From: Labia minor
Taxonomy: Eukaryota > Arthropoda > Insecta > Dermaptera > Spongiphoridae
DNA: 64,000 nt
Direction: 5' to 3'
Assembly (NCBI GenBank): GCA_963082975.1
Contig: OY720344.1
Coordinates: 1 to 64,000, forward strand
The notes beneath the pieces are model-generated. The model did no database searches and was not told the origin of the DNA. It saw only the letters and a list, made by a program, of their open reading frames with translations. Both the position numbers and the translations under genes were made by a program. This document shows positions 28,673-43,237 of this stretch, in pieces; within the stretch, counting starts at the first letter, position 1; each line of letters starts with the position of its first letter.

Positions 28673-30119
28673 AAAACCTAGGGTCATCCTACGATGACCT
28701 TTCATAATTTTTAAGGGAAAATTAAAAAATGAAATTTTTAAAAATAAATAATAAATTCGATCATTTTACATCATAAAAATATTAAAAAAATATATTATTC
28801 ATATTTCTTACTAAAAATTATTTTTTTATGCAGAAAACCTAGGGTCATCCTACGATGACCTTTCATAATTTTTACGGGAAAATTAAAAAATGAAATTTTT
28901 AAAAATAAATAATAAATTCGTTCATTTTAGATCATAAAAATATTAAAAAAATATATTATTCATATTTCTTACTAAAAATTATTTTTTTATGCAGAAAACC
29001 TAGGGTCATCCTACGATGACCTTTCATAATTTTTACGGGAATATTTAAAAAGGAAATTTTTAAAAATAAATAATAAATTCGTTCATTTTACATCATAAAA
29101 ATATTAAAAAAATATATTATTCATATTTCTTACTAAAAATTGTTTTTTTATGCAGAAAACCTAGGGTCATCCTACGATGACCTTTCATAATTTTTACGGG
29201 AATATTAAAAAATGAAATTTTTAAAAATAAATAATAAATATGCTCATTTTACATAATAAAAATATTAAAAAAATATATTATTGATATTTCTGATGAATAA
29301 TTATTTTATTATGCCTAAAACCTAGGGTCATCCTACGATGACCTTTCATAATTTTTACGGGAAAATTAAAAAATGAAATTTTTAAAAATAAATAATAAAT
29401 TCGTTCATTTTACATCATAAAAAAATTAAAAAAATATATTATTGATATTTCTGATGAATAATTATTTTTTTATGCCGAAAACCTAGGGTCATCCTACGAT
29501 AACCTTTCATAATTTTTACGGGAATATTAAAAAATGAAATTTTTAAAAATAAATAATAAATTCGAACATTTTACATAATAAAAATATTAAAAAAATATAT
29601 TATTGATATTTCTGATGAATAATTATTTTTTTATGACGAAAACCTAGGGTCATCCTACGATGACCTTTCATAATTTTTACGGGAAAATAAAAAATGAAAT
29701 TTTTAAAAATAAATAATAAATTCGAACATTTTACATAATAAAAATATTAAAAAAATATATTATTGATATTTCTGATGAATAATTATTTTTTTATGCCGAA
29801 AACCTAGGGTCATCCTACGATGACCTTTCATAATTTTTACGGGAAAATAAAAAATGAAATTTTTAAAAATAAATAATAAATTCGATCATTTTACATCATA
29901 AAAATATTAAAAAAATATATTATTGATATTTCTGATGAATAATTATTTTTTTATGCCGAAAACCTAGGGTCATCCTACGATGACCTTTCATAATTTTTAC
30001 GGGAAAATTAAAAAATGAAATTTTTAAAAATAAATAATAAATTCGTTCATTTTACATCATAAAAATATTAAAAAAATATACTATTGATTTTTCTGATGAA
30101 TAATTATTTTATAATGCCT

Positions 30120-30233
30120 AAAACCTAGTGAAAATAATAAATAATAATAAATAAATTCGTTCATTTTACATCATAAAAAAATTAAAAAAATATATTATTG
30201 ATATTTCTGATGAATAATTATTTTATTATGCAG
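30120..30233 (+). repeat. Single dyad-less monomer, S2 type
   Basis: A CTAGTG-type 114-bp monomer without an upstream S1. The full monomer before it has the ATACTATTGATTTTTC change and the TTTTATAATGCC ending shared with pair 3. Its own tail ends TTATTTTATTATGCAG, as in pairs 2, 4 and 5, so it looks like a recombinant of two module lineages. Confidence 0.92.
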
Positions 30234-30493
30234 AAAACCTAGGGTCATCCTACGATGACCTTTCATAATTTTTACGGGAATATAAAAAAATGAACTTTTT
30301 AAAAATAAATAATAAATTCGAACATTTTACATCATAAAAATATTAAAAAAATATATTATTCATATTTCTTACTAAAAATTATTTTTTTATGCCAAAAACC
30401 TAGGGTCATCTTACGATGACCTTTCATAATTTTTACGGGAATATAAAAAAATGAACTTTTTAAAAATAAATAATAAATTCGAACATTTTACAT

Positions 30494-31459
30494 CATAAAA
30501 ATATTAAAAAAATATATTATTGATATTTCTGATGAATAATTATTTTTTTATGCCGAAAACCTAGGGTCATCCTATGATGACGTTTCATAATTTTTTCGGT
30601 AAAATTAAAAAATGAAATGTTTTAAAAATAAATAATAAATTCGTTCATTTTACATTATAAAAATATTAAAAAAATATATTATTGATATTTCTGATGAATA
30701 ATTATTTTTTTATGCCGAAAACCTAGGGTCATCCTACGATGACCTTTCAAAATTTTTACGGGAAAATTAAAAAATGAAATTTTTAAAATTAAATATTAAA
30801 TTCGTTCTTTTTACATCATAAAAATATTAAAAAAATATATTATTGATATTTCTGATGAATAATTATTTTTTTATGAAAAAACCTAGGTTCATCCTACGAT
30901 GACCTTTCATAATTTATACGGGAATATTAAAAAATGAAATTTTTAAAAATAAATAATAAATTCGTTCATTTTACATTATAAAAATATTAAAAAAATATAT
31001 TATTGATATTTCTGATGAATAATTATTTTTTTATGCCGAAAACCTAGGGTCATCCTACGATGACCTTTCATAATTTTTACGGGAAAATTAAAAAATGAAA
31101 TTTTTAAAAATAAATATTAAATTCGTTCATTTTACATCATAAAAATATTAAATAAATATATTATTGATATTTCTGATGAATAATTATTTTATTATGCCGA
31201 AAACCTAGGGTCATCCTACGATGACCTTTCATAATTTTTACGGGAAAATTAAAAAATGATATTTTTAAAAATAAATAATAAATTCGTTCATTTTACATCA
31301 TAAAAAAATTTAAAAAATATATTATTGATATTTCTGATGAAGAATTATTTTTTTATGCCGAAAACCTAGGGTCATCCTACGATGACCTTTCATAATTTTT
31401 ACGGGAATATTAAAAAATGAAATTTTTAAAAATAAATAATAAAGTCGAACATTTTACAT
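30494..31459 (+). repeat. 966-bp tandem duplication, copy 1 (6 monomers)
   Basis: CCTATGATGA at 30571/31537 and GACCTTTCAA at 30741/31707 give a 966-bp offset, six monomers. The junction is visible: the monomer around 31,440-31,470 begins like the GTCGAAC subtype and continues CATCATAAAA like the subtype at 30,480. Parent monomers read TTCGAAC...CATCAT and GTCGAAC...CATAAT. Confidence 0.85.
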
Positions 31460-32425
31460 CATAAAAATATTAAAAAAATATATTATTGATATTTCTGATG
31501 AATAATTATTTTTTTATGCCGAAAACCTAGGGTCATCCTATGATGACGTTTCATAATTTTTTCGGTAAAATTAAAAAATGAAATGTTTTAAAAATAAATA
31601 ATAAATTCGTTCATTTTACATTATAAAAATATTAAAAAAATATATTATTGATATTTCTGATGAATAATTATTTTTTTATGCCGAAAACCTAGGGTCATCC
31701 TACGATGACCTTTCAAAATTTTTACGGGAAAATTAAAAAATGAAATTTTTAAAATTAAATATTAAATTCGTTCTTTTTACATCATAAAAATATTAAAAAA
31801 ATATATTATTGATATTTCTGATGAATAATTATTTTTTTATGAAAAAACCTAGGTTCATCCTACGATGACCTTTCATAATTTATACGGGAATATTAAAAAA
31901 TGAAATTTTTAAAAATAAATAATAAATTCGTTCATTTTACATTATAAAAATATTAAAAAAATATATTATTGATATTTCTGATGAATAATTATTTTTTTAT
32001 GCCGAAAACCTAGGGTCATCCTACGATGACCTTTCATAATTTTTACGGGAAAATTAAAAAATGAAATTTTTAAAAATAAATATTAAATTCGTTCATTTTA
32101 CATCATAAAAATATTAAATAAATATATTATTGATATTTCTGATGAATAATTATTTTATTATGCCGAAAACCTAGGGTCATCCTACGATGACCTTTCATAA
32201 TTTTTACGGGAAAATTAAAAAATGATATTTTTAAAAATAAATAATAAATTCGTTCATTTTACATCATAAAAAAATTTAAAAAATATATTATTGATATTTC
32301 TGATGAATAATTATTTTTTTATGCCGAAAACCTAGGGTCATCCTACGATGACCTTTCATAATTTTTACGGGAATATTAAAAAATGAAATTTTTAAAAATA
32401 AATAATAAAGTCGAACATTTTACAT
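31460..32425 (+). repeat. 966-bp tandem duplication, copy 2
   Basis: Second copy of the six-monomer block. It ends at the intact GTCGAACATTTTACATAAT monomer, the right parent of the chimera. Copy 1 has a private GAAGAATTATT at about 31,340 where this copy has the usual GAATAATTATT, so they are not byte-identical. Confidence 0.83.
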
Positions 32426-34416
32426 AATAAAAATATTAAAAAAATATATTATTGATATTTCTTACTAAAAATTATTTTTTTATTCAGAAAACCTAGGGTC
32501 ATCCTACGATGACCTTTCATAATTTTTACGGGAAAATTAAAAAATGAAATTTTTAAAAATAACTAATAAATTCGTTCATTTTACATCATAAAAAAATTTA
32601 AAAAATATATTATTGATATTTCTGATGAATAATTATTTTTTTATGCCGAAAACCTAGGGTCATCCTACGATGACCTTTCATAATTTTTACGGGAAAATTA
32701 AAAAATGAAATTTTTAAAAATAAATAATAAATTCGTTCATTTTACATCATAAAAATATTAAAAAAATATATTATTCATATTTCTTACTAAAAATTATTTT
32801 TTTATGCAGAAAACCTAGGGTCATCCTACGATGACCTTTAATAATTTTTACGGGAATATTTAAAAATGAAATTTTTAAAAATAAATAATAAATTCGTTCA
32901 TTTTACATAATAAAAATATTAAAAAAATATATTATTGATATTTCTGATGAATAATTATTTTTTTATGCCGAAAACCTAGGGTCATCCTACGATGACCTTT
33001 CATAATTTTTACGGGAATATTAAAAAATGAAATTTTTAAAAATAAATAATAAATTCGTTCATTTTACATCATAAAAATATTAAAAAAATATATTATTCAT
33101 ATTTCTTACTAAAAATTGTTTTTTTATGCAGAAAACCTAGGGTCATCCTACGATGACCTTTCATAATTTTTACGGGAATATTAAAAAATGAAATTTTTAA
33201 AAATAAATAATAAATATGCTCATTTTACATAATAAAAATATTAAAAAAATATATTATTGATATTTCTGATGAATAATTATTTTATTATGCCTAAAACCTA
33301 GGGTCATCCTACGATGACCTTTCATAATTTTTACGGGAAAATTAAAAAATGAAATTTTTAAAAATAAATAATAAATTCGTTCATTTTACATCATAAAAAA
33401 ATTAAAAAAATATATTATTGATATTTCTGATGAATAATTATTTTTTTATGCCGAAAACCTAGGGTCATCCTACGATAACCTTTCATAATTTTTACGGGAA
33501 AATTAAAAAATAAAATTTTTAAAAATAAATAATAAATTCGTTCATTTTAGATCATAAAAATATTAAAAAAATATATTATTCATATTTCTTACTAAAAATT
33601 GTTTTTTTATGCAGAAAACCTAGGGTCATCCTACGATGACCTTTCCTAATTTTTACGGGAATATTAAAAAATGAAATTTTTAAAAATAAATAATAAATTC
33701 GAACATTTTACATAATAAAAATATTAAAAAAATATATTATTGATATTTCTGATGAATAATTATTTTTTTATGCCGAAAACCTAGGGTCATCCTACGATGA
33801 CCTTTCATAATTTTTACGGGAAAATAAAAAATGAAATTTTTAAAAATAAATAATAAATTCGATCATTTTACATCATAAAAATATTAAAAAAATATATTAT
33901 TGATATTTCTGATGAATAATTATTTTTTTATGACGAAAACCTAGGGTCATCCTACGATGAACTTTCATAATTTTTACGGGAAAATAAAAAATGAAATTTT
34001 TAAAAATAAATAATAAATTCGAACATTTTACATAATAAAAATATTAAAAAAATATATTATTGATATTTCTGATGAATAATTATTTTTTTATGCCGAAAAC
34101 CTAGGGTCATCCTACGATGACCTTTCATAATTTTTACGGGAAAATAAAAAATGAAATTTTTAAAAATAAATAATAAATTCGATCATTTTACATCATAAAA
34201 ATATTAAAAAAATATATTATTGATATTTCTGATGAATAATTATTTTTTTATGCCGAAAACCTAGGGTCATCCTACGATGACCTTTCATAATTTTTACGGG
34301 AAAATTAAAAAATGAAATTTTTAAAAATAAATAATAAATTCGTTCATTTTACATCATAAAAATTTTAAAAAAATATACTATTGATTTTTCTGATGAATAA
34401 TTATTTTATTATGACT

Positions 34417-34805
34417 AAAACCTAGGGAAAATAATAAATAATAATAAATAAATTCGTTCATTTTACATCATAAAAAAATTAAAAAAATATATTATTGATA
34501 TTTCTGATGAATAATTATTTTTTTATGCCGAAAACCTAGGGTCATCCTACGATGACCTTTCATAATTTTTACGGGAAAATTAAAAAATGAAATTTTTAAA
34601 AATAAATAATAAATTCGTTCATTTTACATCATAAAAATATTAAAAAAATATACTATTGATTTTTCTGATGAATAATTATTTTATTATGCCTAAAACCTAG
34701 TGAAAATAATAAATAATAATAAATAAATTCGTTCATTTTACATCATAAAAAAATTAAAAAAATATATTATTGATATTTCAGATGAATAATTATTTTTTTA
34801 TGCCG
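34417..34805 (+). repeat. Dyad-less monomer pair 7 (S1 34417-34530, S2 34692-34805)
   Basis: Near the left end of the first 10.27-kb block. The S2 tail carries GATATTTCAGATGAA instead of GATATTTCTGATGAA, a marker shared only with the S2 at 44961. Confidence 0.93.
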
Positions 34806-37800
34806 AAAACCTAGGGTCATCCTACGATGACCTTTCATAATTTTTAAGGGAAAATTAAAAAATGAAATTTTTAAAAATAAATAATAAATTCGATCATTTT
34901 ACATCATAAAAATATTAAAAAAATATATTATTCATATTTCTTACTAAAAATTATTTTTTTATGCAGAAAACCTAGGGTCATCCTACGATGACCTTTCATA
35001 ATTTTTATGGGAAAATTAAAAAATGAAATTTTTAAAAATAAATAATAAATTCGTTCATTTTAAATCATAAAAATATTAAAAAAATATATTATTCATATTT
35101 CTTACTAAAAATTATTTTTTTATGCCGAAAACCTAGGGTCATCCTACGATGACCTTTCATAATTTTTACGGGAAAATTAAAAAATGAAATTTTTAAAAAT
35201 AAATAATAAATTCGTTCATTTTACATCATAAAAATATTAAAAAAATATATTATTCATATTTCTTACTAAAAATTATTTTTTTATGCAGAAAACCTAGGGT
35301 CATCCTACGATGACCTTTAATAATTTTTACGGGAATATTTAAAAATGAAATTTTTAAAAATAAATAATAAATTCGTTCATTTTACATCATAAAAATATTA
35401 AAAAAATATATTATTGATATTTCTGATGAATAATTATTTTTTTATGCCGAAAACCTAGGGATATCCTACGATGACCTTTCATAATTTTTACGGGAATATT
35501 AAAAAATGAAATTTTTAAAAATAAATAATAAATTCGTTCATTTTACATCATAAAAATATTAAAAAAATATATTATTCATATTTCTTACTAAAAATTGTTT
35601 TTTTATGCAGAAAACATAGGGTCATCCTACGATGACCTTTCATAAATTTTACGGGAATATTAAAAAATGAAATTTTTAAAAATAAATAATATATTCGTTC
35701 ATTTTACATCATAAAAAAATTAAAAAAATATATTATTGATATTTCTGATGAATAATTATTTTTTTATGCCGAAAACCTAGGGTCATCCTACGATAACTTT
35801 TCATAATTTTTACGGGAAAATTAAAAAATGAAATTTTTAAAAATAAATAATAAATTCGTTCATTTTACATCATAAAAATATTAAAAAAATATATTATTCA
35901 TTTTTCTTACTAAAAATTATTTTTTTATGCAGAAAACCTAGGGTCATCCTACGATGACCTTTCATAATTTTTACGGGAAAATTAAAAAATGAAATTTTTA
36001 AAAATAAATAATAAATTCGATCATTTTACATCATAAAAATATTAAAAAAATATATTATTCATATTTCTTACTAAAAATTATTTTTTTATGCAGAAAACCT
36101 AGGGTCATCCTACGATGACCTTTCATAATTTTTACGGGAATATTTAAAAAGGAAATTTTTAAAAATAAATAATAAATTCGTTCATTTTACATCATAAAAA
36201 TATTAAAAAAATATATTATTGATATTTCTGATGAATAATTATTTTTTTATGCCGAAAACCTAGGGTCATCCTACGATGACCTTTCATAATTTTTACGGGA
36301 ATATTAAAAAATGAAATTTTTAAAAATAAATAATAAATTCGCTCATTTTACATCATAAAAAAATTAAAAAAATATATTATTGATATTTCTGATGAATAAT
36401 TATTTTTTTATGCCGAAAACCTAGGGTCATCCTAAGATGACCTTTCATAATTTTTACGGGAATATTAAAAAATGAAATTTTTAAAAATAAATAATAAATT
36501 CGAACATTTTACATAATAAAAATATTAAAAAAATATATTATTGATATTTCTGATGAATTATTATTTTTTTATGACGAAAACCTAGGGTCATCCTACGATG
36601 ACCTTTCATAATTTTTACGGGAAAATAAAAAATGAAATTTTTAAAAATAAATAATAAATTCGATCATTTTACATCATAAAAATATTAAAAAAATATATTA
36701 TTGATATTTCTGATGAATAATTATTTTTTTATGCCGAAAACCTAGGGTCATCCTACGATGACCTTTCATAATTTTTACGGGAATATTAAAAAATGAAATT
36801 TTTAAAAATAAATAATAAATTCGAACATTTTACATCATAAAAATATTAAATAAATATATTATTGATATTTCTGATGAATAATTATTTTTTTATGCCGAAA
36901 ACCTAGGGTCATCCTACGATGACCTTTCATAATTTTTTCGGGAAAATTAAAAAATGAAATTTTTAAAAATAAATAATAAATTCGTTCATTTTACATCATA
37001 AAAATATTAAAAAAATATATTATTCATATTTCTTACTAAAAATTATTTTTTTATGCCAAAAACCTAGGGTCATCCTACGATGACCTTTCATAATTTTTAC
37101 GGGAATATAAAAAAATGAACTTTTTAAAAATAAATAATAAATTCGAACATTTTACATCATAAAAATATTAAAAAAATATATTATTCATATTTCTTACTAA
37201 AAATTATTTTTTTATGCCAAAAACCTAGGGTCATCTTACGATGACCTTTCATAATTTTTACGGGAATATAAAAAAATGAACTTTTTAAAAATAAATAATA
37301 AATTCGAACATTTTACATCATAAAAATATTAAAAAAATATATTATTGATATTTCTGATGAATAATTATTTTTTTATGCCGAAAACCTAGGGTCATCCTAT
37401 GATGACGTTTCATAATTTTTTCGGTAAAATTAAAAAATGAAATGTTTTAAAAATAAATAATAAATTCGTTCATTTTACATTATAAAAATATTAAAAAAAT
37501 ATATTATTGATATTTCTGATGAATAATTATTTTTTTATGCCGAAAACCTAGGGTCATCCTACGATGACCTTTCATAATTTTTACGGGAAAATTAAAAAAT
37601 GAAATTTTTAAAATTAAATATTAAATTCGTTCTTTTTACATCATAAAAATATTAAAAAAATATATTATTGATATTTCTGATGAATAATTATTTTTTTATG
37701 AAAAAACCTAGGTTCATCCTACGATGACCTTTCATAATTTATACGGGAATATTAAAAAATGAAATTTTTAAAAATAAATAATAAATTCGTTCATTTTACA

Positions 37801-40800
37801 TTATAAAAATATTAAAAAAATATATTATTGATATTTCTGATGAATAATTATTTTTTTATGCCGAAAACCTAGGGTCATCCTACGATGACCTTTCATAATT
37901 TTTACGGGAAAATTAAAAAATGAAATTTTTAAAAATAAATATTAAATTCGTTCATTTTACATCATAAAAATATTAAATAAATATATTATTGATATTTCTG
38001 ATGAATAATTATTTTATTATGCCGAAAACCTAGGGTCATCCTACGATGACCTTTCATAATTTTTACGGGAAAATTAAAAAATGATATTTTTAAAAATAAA
38101 TAATAAATTCGTTCATTTTACATCATAAAAAAATTAAAAAAATATATTATTGATATTTCTGATGAATAATTATTTTTTTATGCCGAAAACCTAGGGTCAT
38201 CCTACGATGACCTTTCATAATTTTTACGGGAATATTAAAAAATGAAATTTTTAAAAATAAATAATAAAGTCGAACATTTTACATAATAAAAATATTAAAA
38301 AAATATATTATTGATATTTCTTACTAAAAATTATTTTTTTATTCAGAAAACCTAGGGTCATCCTACGATGACCTTTCATAATTTTTACGGGAAAATTAAA
38401 AAATGAAATTTTTAAAAATAACTAATAAATTCGTTCATTTTACATCATAAAAAAATTTAAAAAATATATTATTGATATTTCTGATGAATAATTATTTTTT
38501 TATGCCGAAAACCTAGGGTCATCCTACGATGACCTTTCATAATTTTTACGGGAATATTAAAAAATGAAATTTTTAAAAATAAATAATAAATTCGTTCATT
38601 TTACATAATAAAAATATTAAAAAAATATATTATTGATATTTCTGATGAATAATTATTTTTTTATGCCGAAAACCTAGGGTCATCCTACGATGACCTTTAA
38701 TAATTTTTACGGGAATATTTAAAAATGAAATTTTTAAAAATAAATAATAAATTCGTTCATTTTACATAATAAAAATATTAAAAAAATATATTATTGATAT
38801 TTCTGATGAATAATTATTTTTTTATGCCGAAAACCTAGGGTCATCCTACGATGACCTTTCATAATTTTTACGGGAATATTAAAAAATGAAATTTTTAAAA
38901 ATAAATAATAAATTCGTTCATTTTACATCATAAAAATATTAAAAAAATATATTATTCATATTTCTTACTAAAAATTGTTTTTTTATGCAGAAAACCTAGG
39001 GTCATCCTACGATGACCTTTCATAATTTTTACGGGAATATTAAAAAATGAAATTTTTAAAAATAAATAATAAATATGCTCATTTTACATAATAAAAATAT
39101 TAAAAAAATATATTATTGATATTTCTGATGAATAATTATTTTATTATGCCTAAAACCTAGGGTCATCCTACGATGACCTTTCATAATTTTTACGGGAAAA
39201 TTAAAAAATGAAATTTTTAAAAATAAATAATAAATTCGTTCATTTTACATCATAAAAAAATTAAAAAAATATATTATTGATATTTCTGATGAATAATTAT
39301 TTTTTTATGCCGAAAACCTAGGGTCATCCTACGATAACCTTTCATAATTTTTACGGGAAAATTAAAAAATGAAATTTTTAAAAATAAATAATAAATTCGA
39401 TCATTTTACATCATAAAAATATTAAAAAAATATATTATTCATATTTCTTACTAAAAATTATTTTTTTATGCAGAAAACCTAGGGTCATCCTACGATGACC
39501 TTTCATAATTTTTACGGGAATATTTAAAAAGGAAATTTTTAAAAATAAATAATAAATTCGTTCATTTTACATCATAAAAATATTAAAAAAATATATTATT
39601 GATATTTCTGATGAATAATTATTTTTTTATGCCGAAAACCTAGGGTCATCCTACGATGACCTTTCATAATTTTTACGGGAATATTAAAAAATGAAATTTT
39701 TAAAAATAAATAATAAATTCGCTCATTTTACATCATAAAAAAATTAAAAAAATATATTATTGATATTTCTGATGAATAATTATTTTTTTATCCCGAAAAC
39801 CTAGGGTCATCCTAAGATGACCTTTCATAATTTTTACGGGAATATTAAAAAATGAAATTTTTAAAAATAAATAATAAATTCGAACATTTTACATAATAAA
39901 AATATTAAAAAAATATATTATTGATATTTCTGATGAATAATTATTTTTTTATGACGAAAACCTAGGGTCATCCTACGATGACCTTTCATAATTTTTACGG
40001 GAAAATAAAAAATGAAATTTTTAAAAATAAATAATAAATTCGAACATTTTACATAATAAAAATATTAAAAAAATATATTATTGATATTTCTGATGAATAA
40101 TTATTTTTTTATGCCGAAAACCTAGGGTCATCCTACGATGACCTTTCATAATTTTTACGGGAAAATAAAAAATGAAATTTTTAAAAATAAATAATAAATT
40201 CGATCATTTTACATCATAAAAATATTAAAAAAATATATTATTGATATTTCTGATGAATAATTATTTTTTTATGCCGAAAACCTAGGGTCATCCTACGATG
40301 ACCTTTCATAATTTTTACGGGAAAATTAAAAAATGAAATTTTTAAAAATAAATAATAAATTCGTTCATTTTACATCATAAAAAAATTAAAAAAATATATT
40401 ATTGATATTTCTGATGAATAATTATTTTTTTATGCCGAAAACCTAGGGTCATCCTACGATGACCTTTCATAATTTTTACGGGAATATTAAAAAATGAAAT
40501 TTTTAAAAATAAATAATAAAGTCGAACATTTTACATAATAAAAATATTAAAAAAATATATTATTGATATTTCTTACTAAAAATTATTTTTTTATTCAGAA
40601 AACCTAGGGTCATCCTACGATGACCTTTCATAATTTTTACGGGAAAATTAAAAAATGAAATTTTTAAAAATAACTAATAAATTCGTTCATTTTACATCAT
40701 AAAAAAATTTAAAAAATATATTATTGATATTTCTGATGAATAATTATTTTTTTATGCCGAAAACCTAGGGTCATCCTACGATGACCTTTCATAATTTTTA

Positions 40801-42848
40801 CGGGAATATTAAAAAATGAAATTTTTAAAAATAAATAATAAATTCGTTCATTTTACATAATAAAAATATTAAAAAAATATATTATTGATATTTCTGATGA
40901 ATAATTATTTTTTTATGCCGAAAACCTAGGGTCATCCTACGATGACCTTTAATAATTTTTACGGGAATATTTAAAAATGAAATTTTTAAAAATAAATAAT
41001 AAATTCGTTCATTTTACATAATAAAAATATTAAAAAAATATATTATTGATATTTCTGATGAATAATTATTTTTTTATGCCGAAAACCTAGGGTCATCCTA
41101 CGATGACCTTTCATAATTTTTACGGGAATATTAAAAAATGAAATTTTTAAAAATAAATAATAAATTCGTTCATTTTACATCATAAAAATATTAAAAAAAT
41201 ATATTATTCATATTTCTTACTAAAAATTGTTTTTTTATGCAGAAAACCTAGGGTCATCCTACGATGACCTTTCATAATTTTTACGGGAATATTAAAAAAT
41301 GAAATTTTTAAAAATAAATAATAAATATGCTCATTTTACATAATAAAAATATTAAAAAAATATATTATTGATATTTCTGATGAATAATTATTTTATTATG
41401 CCTAAAACCTAGGGTCATCCTACGATGACCTTTCATAATTTTTACGGGAAAATTAAAAAATGAAATTTTTAAAAATAAATAATAAATTCGTTCATTTTAC
41501 ATCATAAAAAAATTAAAAAAATATATTATTGATATTTCTGATGAATAATTATTTTTTTATGCCGAAAACCTAGGGTCATCCTACGATGACCTTTCATAAT
41601 TTTTAAGGGAAAATTAAAAAATGAAATTTTTAAAAATAAATAATAAATTCGATCATTTTACATCATAAAAATATTAAAAAAATATATTATTCATATTTCT
41701 TACTAAAAATTATTTTTTTATGCAGAAAACCTAGGGTCATCCTACGATGACCTTTCATAATTTTTACGGGAAAATTAAAAAATGAAATTTTTAAAAATAA
41801 ATAATAAATTCGTTCATTTTAGATCATAAAAATATTAAAAAAATATATTATTCATATTTCTTACTAAAAATTATTTTTTTATGCAGAAAACCTAGTTTCA
41901 TCCTACGATGACCTTTAATAATTTTTTCGGGAATATTTAAAAATGAAATTTTTAAAAATAAATAATAAATTCGTTCATTTTACATCATAAAAATATTAAA
42001 AAATATATTATTGATATTTCTGATGAATAATTATTTTTTTATGCCGAAAACCTAGGGTCATCCTACGATGACCTTTCATAATTTTTACGGGAATATTAAA
42101 AAATGAAATTTTTAAAAATAAATAATAAATTCGTTCATTTTACATCATAAAAATATTAAAAAAATATATTATTCATATTTCTTACTAAAAATTGTTTTTT
42201 TATGCAGAAAACCTAGGGTCATCCTACGATGACCTTTCCTAATTTTTACGGGAATATTAAAAAATGAAATTTTTAAAAATAAATAATAAATTCGCTCATT
42301 TTACATAATAAAAATATTAAAAAATATATTATTGATATTTCTGATGAATAATTATTTTTTTATGACGAAAACCTAGGGTCATCCTACGATGACCTTTCAT
42401 AATTTTTACGGGAAAATAAAAAATGAAATTTTTAAAAATAAATAATAAATTCGAACATTTTACATAATAAAAATATTAAAAAAATATATTATTGATATTT
42501 CTGATGAATAATTATTTTTTTATGCCGAAAACCTAGGGTCATCCTACGATGACCTTTCATAATTTTTACGGGAAAATAAAAAATGAAATTTTTAAAAATA
42601 AATAATAAATTCGATCATTTTACATCATAAAAATATTAAAAAAATATATTATTGATATTTCTGATGAATAATTATTTTTTTATGCCGAAAACCTAGGGTC
42701 ATCCTACGATGACCTTTCATAATTTTTACGGGAAAATTAAAAAATGAAATTTTTAAAAATAAATAATAAATTCGTTCATTTTACATCATAAAAATTTTAA
42801 AAAAATATACTATTGATTTTTCTGATGAATATTTATTTTATTATGACT

Positions 42849-43237
42849 AAAACCTAGGGAGAATAATAAATAATAATAAATAAATTCGTTCATTTTACAT
42901 CATAAAAAAATTAAAAAAATATATTATTGATATTTCTGATGAATAATTATTTTTTTATGCCGAAAACCTAGGGTCATCCTACGATGACCTTTCATAATTT
43001 TTACGGGAAAATTAAAAAATGAAATTTTTAAAAATAAATAATAAATTCGTTCATTTTACATCATAAAAATATTAAAAAAATATACTATTGATTTTTCTGA
43101 TGAATAATTATTTTATTATGCCTAAAACCTAGTGAAAATAATAAATAATAATAAATAAATTCGTTCATTTTACATCATAAAAAAATTAAAAAAATATATT
43201 ATTGATATTTCTGATGAATAATTATTTTTTTATGCCG
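42849..43237 (+). repeat. Dyad-less monomer pair 8 (S1 42849-42962, S2 43124-43237)
   Basis: The S1 reads CCTAGGGAGAATAATAAA (A to G), and the preceding full monomer tail has GATGAATATTTATTTTATT. Both changes recur at 53123, the copy one 10.27-kb period away. Confidence 0.93.

Larger units (their letters stand above)
13057..34250 (+). repeat. Mosaic part of the array with many short-range duplications
   Basis: No single higher-order period holds here. The marker ATCCCGAAAAC followed by CCTAAGATGACC occurs with tCCC at 13511, 15830, 22012, 25572 and 26926, giving offsets of 2,319, 6,182, 3,560 and 1,354 bp. The 114-bp monomer pairs show the same offsets (14158, 16477, 22659, 26219, 27573), so they travel in the same blocks. 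A marker CTTTCAAAATTTTT occurs near 17372, 19626, 30741 and 31707. These markers show overlapping block duplications of different lengths. No gene is seen. Confidence 0.85.
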
